Positions 1 through 6,471 of a stretch of 9,813 nucleotides of DNA are shown in pieces (within the stretch, counting starts at the first letter, position 1; every line of letters begins with the position of its first letter). The DNA comes from Balneolales bacterium (GTDB lineage: Bacteria; Bacteroidota; Rhodothermia; Balneolales; Natronogracilivirgulaceae). The DNA lies in NCBI GenBank assembly GCA_007131625.1, contig SLQC01000087.1, forward strand, positions 1 through 9,813, given 5' to 3'. Below the pieces are notes generated by a model. That model had not been told where the DNA came from and made no database searches. It worked only from the letters and a program-made list of their open reading frames with translations. Made by a program: the position numbers and the translations under genes.

Positions 1-707
1 AAATATTGGAAAGTTGTCTGGATTTTTACGAGCTAACAGAAGGTGCGTTTGATATAACACTGCGTCCACTGATGCAGTATTGGAAAAACAAACAAACCAA
101 CGGGGAATCCGATTTGCAACTGTATGAGCTGTTGGATAATCTCGGATCTAAGCAAATTGTACTTAATGAAAAGGATCAAACGGTTTTTCTGAAAAATGAA
201 AAAGTTGAAATAGACCTCGGAGGATTTGGAAAAGGGTATGGGCTGGTAACGGTTCATAAATTATTCCAGGACTTTGAAGTCAAAAACGCTTTTTTAAGTT
301 TTGGCGAAAGTTCTATCCTGACTCTGGGTTGTCATCCTGCCGGTGATCACTGGATAATCGGACTGAACGACTACACGAGCCCGGGTCAAAGCGTTTATTC
401 ATTCTCCTTGAACGAAGGGTCCGTTTCAACTTCAAGTAATTTTTATGTAGATGATCACGGAAAACTGCACAATCATCGTCATGTAATAAATCCGTTCACC
501 GGTTATCCGGTGGAGGATATTGTGACAGTGAGTGTACGAGCAGACTCTCCGGTAACGGCCGAAATATTATCCACCGCCTTTTTAGTATTGGCGGACGAAA
601 CGATCGAATCGATTCGTGAGGATATTCCGGAGTGTGAAATTGTGAGAATTAATTACACCACTGGCCAACCGGAAATACAGATATTAACAAATCAACAAAA
701 CACGTAA
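1..707 (+). CDS. ApbE-family FAD:protein FMN transferase, 5'-truncated by window edge
   Basis: The frame is open from base 3, and the first possible start (TTG at 6) falls inside the domain, so the N-terminus lies outside the window. About 235 codons remain of a family usually near 320-350. Residue numbers here count the TTG as 1. Visible ApbE signatures are GAFDITLRPL (13-22), EIDLGGFGKGY (68-78, matching the usual DLGGxxKGY), the TSSNFY segment (142-147), and HVINPFTGYPV (159-169, matching HIIDPxTGxPV). The C-terminal AEILSTAF (185-192) has Glu where the family often has a metal-binding Asp. Members move FMN from FAD onto a Thr of exported flavoproteins, using Mg2+ outside the cytoplasm; that activity is family knowledge. 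No flavin acceptor protein is visible here. The link to the downstream genes is unclear, because 108 bases separate it from the next likely start. Confidence 0.85.
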   Translation, partial: ILESCLDFYELTEGAFDITLRPLMQYWKNKQTNGESDLQLYELLDNLGSKQIVLNEKDQTVFLKNEKVEIDLGGFGKGYGLVTVHKLFQDFEVKNAFLSFGESSILTLGCHPAGDHWIIGLNDYTSPGQSVYSFSLNEGSVSTSSNFYVDDHGKLHNHRHVINPFTGYPVEDIVTVSVRADSPVTAEILSTAFLVLADETIESIREDIPECEIVRINYTTGQPEIQILTNQQNT

Positions 708-735
708 GTAGGTATGAATGTCATGAAACACCCGT

Positions 736-749
736 GCTGATATTTCAGC
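736..749 (+). other. Small hairpin after the ApbE gene
   Basis: GCTGA and TCAGC form a perfect 5-bp stem around the loop TATT, 29 bases past the ApbE stop. No T-tract follows, so it is not a convincing intrinsic terminator. The rest of 708-815 shows no recognisable promoter or Shine-Dalgarno site. Confidence 0.2.
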
Positions 750-815
750 TCTCACAAGCATGAAAGAAACTCATAGGTGCTCCATGTGACTATAGAAATC
801 CAAATTATAATTATC

Positions 816-2087
816 ATGAATATTAACAGAAGAACATTTATAGAATTGAGTTCGGCGCTTGCCGGCTCATCGGTGATAGCCTCCTCCATGCCGTGGTTAT
901 CGGCATTTCAGAATACAGTACCGTCCGGTCGAAGCGCTTCGGACCGTGTCCGCATAGGTTTTATCGGCGTGGGTAACCGGGGCAGTACATTGTTGTTGAA
1001 CGTAAAAGATTTTCAGGATCGCTTGAATGTGGAGATAGCAGCGGTCTGCGATATCTATGAACCGCACTATCAGGATGCCATCAGGCTCACCGACGGCAAC
1101 GCCGAGGCGTTTTACGACTACCGTGAGATGCTTGATAAAGTGGATCTGGACGCAGTGGTCATTGCCACACCGTTAAACGATCATGTGGGCCCGACGATAG
1201 CGGCCTACGAGGCAGGATTACACGTCTTCTGCGAGAAGTCGATGGCCCGGACTCTGGAGGATACCAAACTGATGTACGATAAACACATCGAGCACGATAA
1301 GATCATGCTGATCGGTCATCAGCGTCTGTTTAGTCCGGTGTATCTGGAAGCTATAGAACGTATCCGCCGGGGTGTTTATGGTCCAATTACCATGGTAAAA
1401 GGACACTGGCACCGTAATCGTGACTGGATTATGTATGATACAGAGCCACGATCCGAATTAGACCGCCAATTGAACTGGAGATTGTACAAGGAGACATCTG
1501 CAGGGATGATTACCGAACTGAGTTCTCACCATTTGCAGATTGCCAACTGGGTGATGGGCGTGCAACCTGTGAGTGTACTTGGCAGCGGTAGCATAAATTT
1601 CTGGAAAGATCATCGTGAGGTTTGGGATAATTTTGGATTGGTGTTCCAGTATCCTGATGGTACACACTTTACTTACAGCTGTTTGCAAAGCAACAGGCAC
1701 AACGGAGTGCAGATTCAGGCACTGGGCAACAAAGGTATGGTAGACCTGGAGATCAACAAGCAGTTCTGGGAAGATCCTCCTGCACCCCCGGCCATACGAA
1801 AGTTGATCCACAGTATTGAATCGAGCCTGTTTGATACGATCCCGATTGGAGGGGCAACCTGGGTGCCTGCCGAACCGGTGGCTTACGGCGGAGAATTCAT
1901 CACCGATGGATGGGAAATGAACGAAACGCAGCTGTTTCTGGAGGCATTTGTAGAGTACATCCGTAAAGGCAGGGCACCGGAAGAACTGTCGTTAGAGGGT
2001 TATAACGCATCAACCTGGACGCTGTTGGCAGAACAGACCACGATGACAGGTGAAAAAGCAGAATTGCCGGAGGGATACCTGGTATGA
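816..2087 (+). CDS. Tat-exported Gfo/Idh/MocA-family NAD(P)-dependent oxidoreductase
   Basis: ATG at 816 is chosen as start because it places the twin-arginine leader (NRRTFIE, residues 4-10, then a small-residue hydrophobic stretch to about 30) at the N-terminus. The upstream GTG at 777 would add 13 unhelpful residues. The protein is 423 residues. The Rossmann glycine motif is GFIGVGNRG (48-56). The conserved EKP is altered to EKS (140-142), keeping the Lys. The C-terminal domain has ELSSHHL (234-240), the usual place for the catalytic His. The family oxidises or reduces sugars, inositols and their derivatives. Tat-exported members are thought to carry their nucleotide cofactor with them, which suggests periplasmic sugar chemistry. 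The stop overlaps the next start (ATGA), so the two are probably translationally coupled. The substrate cannot be read from sequence. Confidence 0.9.
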   Translation: MNINRRTFIELSSALAGSSVIASSMPWLSAFQNTVPSGRSASDRVRIGFIGVGNRGSTLLLNVKDFQDRLNVEIAAVCDIYEPHYQDAIRLTDGNAEAFYDYREMLDKVDLDAVVIATPLNDHVGPTIAAYEAGLHVFCEKSMARTLEDTKLMYDKHIEHDKIMLIGHQRLFSPVYLEAIERIRRGVYGPITMVKGHWHRNRDWIMYDTEPRSELDRQLNWRLYKETSAGMITELSSHHLQIANWVMGVQPVSVLGSGSINFWKDHREVWDNFGLVFQYPDGTHFTYSCLQSNRHNGVQIQALGNKGMVDLEINKQFWEDPPAPPAIRKLIHSIESSLFDTIPIGGATWVPAEPVAYGGEFITDGWEMNETQLFLEAFVEYIRKGRAPEELSLEGYNASTWTLLAEQTTMTGEKAELPEGYLV

Positions 2088-2110
2088 AAGAAATAACTAT
2101 CAAGGTATCC
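2069..2110 (+). promoter_or_regulatory. Shine-Dalgarno site and hairpin around the coupled stop/start
   Basis: GGAGGG (2069-2074) lies 9 bases before the ATG at 2084 and is one of the strongest ribosome binding sites in the window. GGATACCT (2073-2080) and AGGTATCC (2103-2110) are perfect 8-bp complements, extended by one G-U pair. The 22-base loop holds the overlapping stop and start. The left arm covers the end of the Shine-Dalgarno, so the fold would mask this start until a ribosome finishing the upstream gene opens it. The masking effect is inference. Confidence 0.4.
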
Positions 2111-2332
2111 TCTTTTAAACGTGAATTTGTGATCTGGGGGGTGCTGCTAGTAGTGGCATTTTTAACCAATATTTATGCAATCAGTACACATGGTGGACAG
2201 TGGTCGGAGCTGGTTTCTCAACTACATATCGTATTGATTCTGTCTATAGTTTATTATGGCTTTTTTGCTTTAATTCGTGCTATTGTGTATGGAATCATAC
2301 TTGTTGTGAAACGCATGGTTTTGCCTGCATAA
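2084..2332 (+). CDS. Small two-helix inner membrane protein, function unknown
   Basis: This 82-residue protein overlaps the exported oxidoreductase by 4 bases and has a good ribosome binding site. It has two hydrophobic segments, at about 15-33 and 49-75. A short polar loop (34-48, HGGQWSELVSQLH) lies between them, with basic residues at both ends (K12, R13, K76, R77), suggesting both termini are cytoplasmic. There is no enzymatic motif, cysteine or lipobox. From general knowledge, small membrane proteins of this kind sit beside Gfo/Idh/MocA genes in Bacteroidota, but I cannot name a family. The coupling suggests it is made in proportion to the oxidoreductase, perhaps as a membrane anchor or partner (inference). 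Its reading frame, overlap and clear hydrophobic pattern support a real gene. Confidence 0.75.
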   Translation: MKEITIKVSSFKREFVIWGVLLVVAFLTNIYAISTHGGQWSELVSQLHIVLILSIVYYGFFALIRAIVYGIILVVKRMVLPA

Positions 2333-2341
2333 ATTTGCAGG
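2324..2341 (+). other. Hairpin with the small membrane gene's stop codon in its loop
   Basis: CCTGCA (2324-2329) and TGCAGG (2336-2341) form a perfect 6-bp stem with a 6-base loop containing the TAA stop. No T-tract follows, so termination is unlikely. It may stabilise or mark an RNA end, or be chance. Confidence 0.25.
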
Positions 2342-2351
2342 GCATTGTACC

Positions 2352-2384
2352 ACTAAAGGAATACTAAAGGAATACTAAAGGAAT
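2352..2384 (+). repeat. Three perfect 11-bp tandem repeats carrying AAAGGA
   Basis: The unit ACTAAAGGAAT occurs three times without a mismatch at 2352-2362, 2363-2373 and 2374-2384. Each copy holds a Shine-Dalgarno-like AAAGGA. The last copy ends 15 bases before the cupin start at 2400, and its AAAGGA is 17 bases away, which is long for direct use as a ribosome binding site. Copy number may vary by slippage. Confidence 0.9.
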
Positions 2385-2399
2385 AATGTGTACTGAATT

Positions 2400-2852
2400 A
2401 TGAAAATTGCAGATCTTGAAAAGATTAGAGGTCGATCTTTCCCTGCTCGCAGACACACCCGCAATCTGGTGGGGGGAGCTTCTCCCATACAGGCTTCCAG
2501 TTTTGCAATGGGTGTGGTGGAATTGAAACCGAAAGGCGGTCAGGTACCGTGGCATAATCAGGAACAGGAAGAGATATACTTTATTTTGGAAGGGCATGGG
2601 GAAATGTGTCTTGGGGATGAACGATCCGATATACATGCCGGACAGGCTGTATATATACCATCTGGTATATTCCATCAATTGACAAACACCGGCAATACTC
2701 CCATGAAAATGATGTATTGTTACGGTCCGGCCGGGGATGTCGCGCATTGGCGGCAGGAACTGGAGGGAACCTTGCCCAAAGCCGGAGTTGATGTTCCGTC
2801 TCTTCCCGATGGTGCATGGCCTCAATGTACCGACACGCCTGACGAAAAATGA
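2400..2852 (+). CDS. Single-domain cupin protein with a His-to-Gln change in the metal site
   Basis: The protein is 150 residues and has no signal peptide, so it is probably cytoplasmic. Cupin motif 1 spans 46-65: H52, then Q54 where the HxH pattern expects a second His, and E58, ending LEGHG. Motif 2 is canonical: G81, P87, G89, H92, N96. The metal ligands would therefore be H52, Q54, E58 and H92. Small cupins in uronate loci include KdgF, which converts unsaturated uronates to their linear keto form, but this protein lacks a clear KdgF-type signature, so that role is only a possibility. Others are a sugar isomerase or a sugar-binding regulator domain. A C-terminal tail of about 35 residues (116-150, rich in Pro, Asp and Glu) extends beyond the barrel. 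The 67-base gap upstream holds the tandem repeats. Confidence 0.85.
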   Translation: MKIADLEKIRGRSFPARRHTRNLVGGASPIQASSFAMGVVELKPKGGQVPWHNQEQEEIYFILEGHGEMCLGDERSDIHAGQAVYIPSGIFHQLTNTGNTPMKMMYCYGPAGDVAHWRQELEGTLPKAGVDVPSLPDGAWPQCTDTPDEK

Positions 2853-2883
2853 ATCATCCATAGCGAAGTGTTCGACACACAGA

Positions 2884-2930
2884 CCATGACGGCTATCCGT
2901 CACACAGGAGCATGATTATTTTCGTCATGG
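2884..2930 (+). promoter_or_regulatory. Mutually exclusive hairpins in the leader of the downstream gene run
   Basis: TGACGG (2887-2892) pairs perfectly with CCGTCA (2897-2902) around the loop CTAT. The overlapping CCATGACG (2884-2891) also pairs perfectly with CGTCATGG (2923-2930). The two folds share an arm and cannot coexist. They lie in the 186-bp spacer before the gene at 3039. No T-tract follows either stem directly; an A8 run lies further on at 2955-2962. A regulatory switch is possible but unproven. No confident promoter was found in the spacer. Confidence 0.3.
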
Positions 2931-3038
2931 ACATTACATCTGTCCTTAAGAAATAAAAAAAATAAACAGATGAAACTGCTTCGGATTCTCCGGCATCCAT
3001 ACCATTTATACATTTAACTTAAAGGGAACAATATTTTT

Positions 3039-4199
3039 ATGAGTAGTACTATCAAAACACACCAGGTTGGCATCATTATGAATGGTGTTACAGGCAGGAT
3101 GGGGAAAAACCAACATTTGCTACGCTCCATCATTCCAATAATCCAACAGGGTGGCGTTAAAATTAGTCCGGATGAAGTTATTATGCCCAAGCCGGTTTTT
3201 GTAGGTAGAAATCCTGCAAAGCTGGAAGAGCTGGCAGCTGAAACCGGAATAGAGAACTGGACCACTGATCTCGATAAAGTTTTGGCTGACAAGTCTTATC
3301 CGCTGTACTTTGATGCACTTACAACGGAAATGCGTTATAATAATGTGAAGAAAGCCATCGCAGCAGGCAAACATATTTACTGCGAGAAACCAACAGCGCT
3401 GAACATAAAAGATGCTATGGAGTTGCACCATCTCGCTGAAAAAGCGGGGGTCAAGCATGGCGTGGTGCAGGATAAACTCTGGCTACCCGGACTCGTTCAG
3501 CTTCGGCAGCTCATGGATCAAGAGTTCTTCGGCCGGATTTTTTCCGTTAAAGCGGATTTCGGTTATTGGGTGTTCGAGGGAGATACCGTACCCTCCCAGC
3601 GTCCTTCCTGGAATTATCGGCAGGAGGATGGTGGCGGCATCATCCTGGATATGTTCTGCCATTGGAGATATGTCCTGGATAATCTTTTCGGTGATGTCAA
3701 ATCGGTTGCCTGTCTTGGAGCTACCCATATTCCGGAACGATACGAAGAAGACGGTACGCCGTATAAAGCCACAGCCGACGATGCGGCATACGCCATTTTT
3801 GAGCTTGAAGATGGAGTCGTCGCGCAGTTTAACTCTTCCTGGGCCACCCGCGTACGTAAGGATGACCTGGTTACATTCCAGGTTGACGGAACCAAAGGAT
3901 CGGCTGTTGCCGGATTGCGAAGCGTATGGATTCAACCCCAATCTGCTACGCCCAGGCCAACCTGGAATCCTGATATCGACTCACCTCATAAATTCTATGA
4001 TGACTGGATCAAAATGCCGCCTGGTCGCGATTATGACAACGCATTTAAAATTCAATGGGAGAAGTTTCTGCGTCATGTCGTAAATAACGATCCGTTTCGT
4101 TGGAATTTGCATGAGGCTGCAAAGGGGGTTCAACTGGCAGAAGCCGGGCTTGAAGCCTGGAAAGAGCGCAAATGGGTCACTATAAAAGATTTAATGTAA
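3039..4199 (+). CDS. Cytoplasmic Gfo/Idh/MocA-family oxidoreductase
   Basis: This 386-residue protein has no leader peptide, so it acts in the cytoplasm, unlike the exported relative at 816. The nucleotide-binding glycine motif is the variant NGVTGRMGKNQHL (15-27), which differs from the standard GxGxxG loop. The catalytic-domain signature CEKPTA (115-120) is intact. GGGIILDMFCHW (198-209) carries the probable catalytic H208. AAAGGG (3021-3026) lies 12 bases before the ATG at 3039; a second in-frame ATG at 3078 would cut into the Rossmann strand, so 3039 is preferred. The gene ends 27 bases before the GH88 gene and likely shares its transcript. A role in reducing or oxidising a sugar acid or keto sugar released by the GH88 enzyme is inferred from context; the sequence does not reveal the substrate. 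Confidence 0.9.
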   Translation: MSSTIKTHQVGIIMNGVTGRMGKNQHLLRSIIPIIQQGGVKISPDEVIMPKPVFVGRNPAKLEELAAETGIENWTTDLDKVLADKSYPLYFDALTTEMRYNNVKKAIAAGKHIYCEKPTALNIKDAMELHHLAEKAGVKHGVVQDKLWLPGLVQLRQLMDQEFFGRIFSVKADFGYWVFEGDTVPSQRPSWNYRQEDGGGIILDMFCHWRYVLDNLFGDVKSVACLGATHIPERYEEDGTPYKATADDAAYAIFELEDGVVAQFNSSWATRVRKDDLVTFQVDGTKGSAVAGLRSVWIQPQSATPRPTWNPDIDSPHKFYDDWIKMPPGRDYDNAFKIQWEKFLRHVVNNDPFRWNLHEAAKGVQLAEAGLEAWKERKWVTIKDLM

Positions 4200-4208
4200 A
4201 AGATTTGT

Positions 4209-4218
4209 AAAAAAAAAA
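4209..4218 (+). repeat. A10 homopolymer tract before the GH88 start
   Basis: Ten consecutive A residues sit 8 bases before the ATG at 4227, inside the 27-base spacer. No better Shine-Dalgarno is visible, so an A-rich leader may help initiation. Being outside coding sequence, slippage would alter spacing rather than frame. Confidence 0.8.
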
Positions 4219-4226
4219 CAGGCATT

Positions 4227-5603
4227 ATGAATATTAATCAACCGTTGAAACCGGAACAATTGAAATCCGATCTTGAGAGGTTCTGGGAACACTCTGCTCG
4301 AAAAATTCAACTCATTCGCAAAGAATACGATACGTCGAATGGGTCACCTGTTTTTACTGAAAAAGGGAAATACACCACCCGGGGATGGACAGAATGGACA
4401 CAGGGGTTTCAGTTCGGAGCGGAAATCATACAATTTGACGTTACCGATGACAAGAAATTCCTTGAAATGGGCCGCAAGGCGACGCTGGAATTAATGGCTC
4501 CTCACATTACTCATATTGGAGTCCACGATCACGGATTCAATAACGTGAGTACATACGGTGCTTTATGGCGACTGAGCCGGGAAGGCAGAATGGATGCAAG
4601 TGACTGGGAGCGTTCATTTTATGAACTGGCTTTGAAAAATACAGGGGCTGTTCAGGCAGCCCGCTGGACAAAAAGAGCCGGAGGAGGAGGTTTTATATAC
4701 TCTTTTAATGGCCCCCATTCCCTGTTTGTGGATACCGTTCGAACACTCAGAGCATTGGCACTGAGTCACAAATTGGGACATGTTCTCTTCGGTGAACACG
4801 ATGAACAAATTTCGTTATTGGGCCGTCTTATTCAGCACGCAGAATCTACCGCTCTATATAATGTTTTTTATGGTGAGGGTCGCGATTCCTACGATATTTT
4901 GGGAAGAACGGCACATGAAGCCGTTTTCAATACCAACGATGGTAACTTCCGCTGTCCGAATTCTCAACAGGGCTATTCCCCGTTTTCCACCTGGACCCGC
5001 GGACTTTCCTGGGCTATGTGTGGTTTTCCGGAGCAACTGGAGTTTTTGGAAACGGTGGGTGATGCCGAACTCGATCAGTGGGGGGGCAGGAAACAAATCG
5101 AGGCAATGATGCTCAAAGCTGCTCGTGCTACATGTGATTTTTATATTGAGCACACCTCATCCGATGGAATACCTTATTGGGATACCGGTGCCCCGGATCT
5201 TTACAAACTTGGAGATTATACAAAAAGTGAGGCCGATCCTTACAATGAATATGAACCGGTTGACAGTTCGGCGGCTGCCATCGGTGCTCAGGGTTTATTG
5301 CGGCTTGGAAAGTATCTGATGACCCGGGGTGAAAAACAGGATGGGGAACGTTATCTTCAGGCTGGGCTTCATGTGGCCAAAACATTACTTCAGGAGCCTT
5401 ATCTCAGCACCGACAATCAACACCAGGGGCTTTTGCTTCATTCGGTCTATCACCGGCCAAACGGTTGGGATTACATTCCGAAAGATCAAAAAATACCGTG
5501 CGGAGAATCCAGTATGTGGGGCGATTATCATGTCAGAGAACTTATGTTATGTATCTGGCGCATGATTGATAATCAATCGTACTACACCTTTTTTCAAGAA
5601 TAA
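4227..5603 (+). CDS. GH88-type unsaturated uronyl (glucuronyl) hydrolase
   Basis: GH88 enzymes hydrate the 4,5 double bond of the unsaturated uronic acid left by polysaccharide lyases, which releases it from the oligosaccharide. This 458-residue protein shows the family landmarks in order: TTRGWTEWTQGF (50-61); HDHGF (100-104), the counterpart of HDLGF with the first catalytic Asp at D101; VDTVRTL (168-174), carrying the second expected Asp, D169; FSTWTRGLSWAMCGF (253-267); DSSAAAIGAQGLLRL (346-360); GLLLHSVYHRPNGW (401-414); and MWGDYHVREL (430-439). The Asp assignments follow the characterised Bacillus enzyme (D88 and D149 there). It is longer than the roughly 380-400 residues typical of GH88. 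There is no signal peptide, so it works in the cytoplasm on imported oligosaccharides. The specific polymer cannot be told from sequence. Confidence 0.9.
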   Translation: MNINQPLKPEQLKSDLERFWEHSARKIQLIRKEYDTSNGSPVFTEKGKYTTRGWTEWTQGFQFGAEIIQFDVTDDKKFLEMGRKATLELMAPHITHIGVHDHGFNNVSTYGALWRLSREGRMDASDWERSFYELALKNTGAVQAARWTKRAGGGGFIYSFNGPHSLFVDTVRTLRALALSHKLGHVLFGEHDEQISLLGRLIQHAESTALYNVFYGEGRDSYDILGRTAHEAVFNTNDGNFRCPNSQQGYSPFSTWTRGLSWAMCGFPEQLEFLETVGDAELDQWGGRKQIEAMMLKAARATCDFYIEHTSSDGIPYWDTGAPDLYKLGDYTKSEADPYNEYEPVDSSAAAIGAQGLLRLGKYLMTRGEKQDGERYLQAGLHVAKTLLQEPYLSTDNQHQGLLLHSVYHRPNGWDYIPKDQKIPCGESSMWGDYHVRELMLCIWRMIDNQSYYTFFQE

Positions 5604-5618
5604 AAATTATTTCAATTC

Positions 5619-6392
5619 ATGGGAAATCAGGTTGCATTAATAACAGGGGGATCTCGCGGGATCGGCTTTGCCATTGCCAAAGAACTTGCCCGGAACGGTT
5701 GTGATATTGCAATAAACGGGGTTCGTGATGCCGGGCAGGTTACCGATGTTATCAATGAATTAAAATCGACAGGATCGGATGTTCTGTATTGTCAGGGTGA
5801 TGTCAGCTCCCCGGAAGGACGACAGCAGGTATTGGATAAAATCCGTACTGATTACGGCAAGCTGCATATTCTGGTTAACAATGCCGGAGTTGGTCCGAAA
5901 GAGCGACTCGACCCACTTAAAGCGACACGGGAAAGTTACGAAAGAGTAATGCGGATTAATCTTGAGGGTCCCTATTTCTTAACCCAGTCTGTAGCAAACT
6001 GGATGGTAGAACAAAAAAACGCGGATCAAGAATACTCCGGCAGCATTATTAATATCGGGTCCATTTCGGCTACGGTTATTTCACCTGAAAGGGGGGAGTA
6101 TTGCATTTCGAAGGCAGGTTTTTCCATGCATAGCAAGATATGGGCGGTTCGTATGGCTGAGTTCGGGATACCGGTATATGAAGTACGACCCGGTGTAATC
6201 AAAACAGATATGACGGCCAAAGTAACGGAAAAATATGACCGACTTATTGAAAATGGACTTACTGTCCAACCCAGATGGGGCTACCCGGAAGATGTTGCTC
6301 GCTCTGTAAAAGCACTTGCTATGGGTGATTTTCCATATTCCACAGGTGAAGTGTTTATGGTGGATGGAGGACTTACTCTGCAGCGTTTATGA
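5619..6392 (+). CDS. Classical short-chain dehydrogenase/reductase (SDR), likely sugar-acid reductase
   Basis: The protein is 257 residues, the usual length for a classical SDR. It has the cofactor motif TGGSRGIG (9-16), D61 in GDV, NNAG (87-90), N114, S148, and the catalytic YCISK (Y161, K165), followed by PGVIKTDM (191-198). All catalytic residues are present. Automatic annotation would probably call it 3-ketoacyl-ACP reductase (FabG-like), but it starts 15 bases after the GH88 stop and there are no fatty-acid genes nearby. A better inference is reduction of the 4-deoxy-5-keto uronate formed after GH88 action, as KduD or DehR do, or another sugar oxidation. The segment around 31-38 (AINGVRDA) has an Arg after the second strand, which may favour NADP(H), though weakly. 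Confidence 0.9.
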   Translation: MGNQVALITGGSRGIGFAIAKELARNGCDIAINGVRDAGQVTDVINELKSTGSDVLYCQGDVSSPEGRQQVLDKIRTDYGKLHILVNNAGVGPKERLDPLKATRESYERVMRINLEGPYFLTQSVANWMVEQKNADQEYSGSIINIGSISATVISPERGEYCISKAGFSMHSKIWAVRMAEFGIPVYEVRPGVIKTDMTAKVTEKYDRLIENGLTVQPRWGYPEDVARSVKALAMGDFPYSTGEVFMVDGGLTLQRL

Positions 6393-6406
6393 ACGCGTAT
6401 TTTTTT
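6383..6406 (+). terminator. Weak intrinsic terminator candidate overlapping the SDR stop
   Basis: GCGTT (6383-6387) and AACGC (6392-6396) form a 5-bp stem with loop TATG. After three bases comes a T7 run (6400-6406). The stem is short, so it may only attenuate transcription into the transporter gene. The SDR stop codon lies across the loop and right arm. Confidence 0.35.
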
Positions 6407-6424
6407 GAGATTCGAAATAGGCAC

Positions 6425-6434
6425 TGATTAATCA
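6425..6434 (+). promoter_or_regulatory. 10-bp perfect palindrome upstream of the transporter
   Basis: TGATTAATCA is self-complementary and lies 37 bases before the transporter start. It could be an operator half-site pair, but AT-rich palindromes of this size also arise by chance. No clear promoter elements were found beside it. Confidence 0.2.
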
Positions 6435-6471
6435 ATTTCACACAGACTCTGATATCTAATTAATAAACTCT

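Noticed and set aside
777..815. Upstream GTG start extending the exported oxidoreductase by 13 residues
   Set aside because: The added Leu-His-Val-Thr and poly-Ile stretch would push the twin-arginine motif inward; ATG at 816 gives a standard Tat leader.
2352..2384. CRISPR-like array
   Set aside because: The 11-bp units are directly adjacent with no spacers, so this is a simple tandem repeat.
2364..2903. 179-codon reverse-strand frame across the cupin gene
   Set aside because: It mirrors a forward gene with intact cupin motifs; its own product shows no domain and is rich in His, Cys and Arg as expected of antisense reading.
2911..2955. 14-codon ORF after an AGGAG in the spacer before 3039
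   Set aside because: The Shine-Dalgarno is only about one base from the ATG, and the peptide has no leader-peptide features such as a run of one amino acid.
2970..3017. 15-codon ORF (begins Met-Lys-Leu-Leu) in the same spacer
   Set aside because: No ribosome binding site and nothing beyond chance length.
5619..6392. Fatty-acid 3-ketoacyl-ACP reductase (FabG) identity for the SDR
   Set aside because: The catalytic motifs are common to all classical SDRs, and the neighbours are uronate genes rather than fatty-acid synthesis genes.
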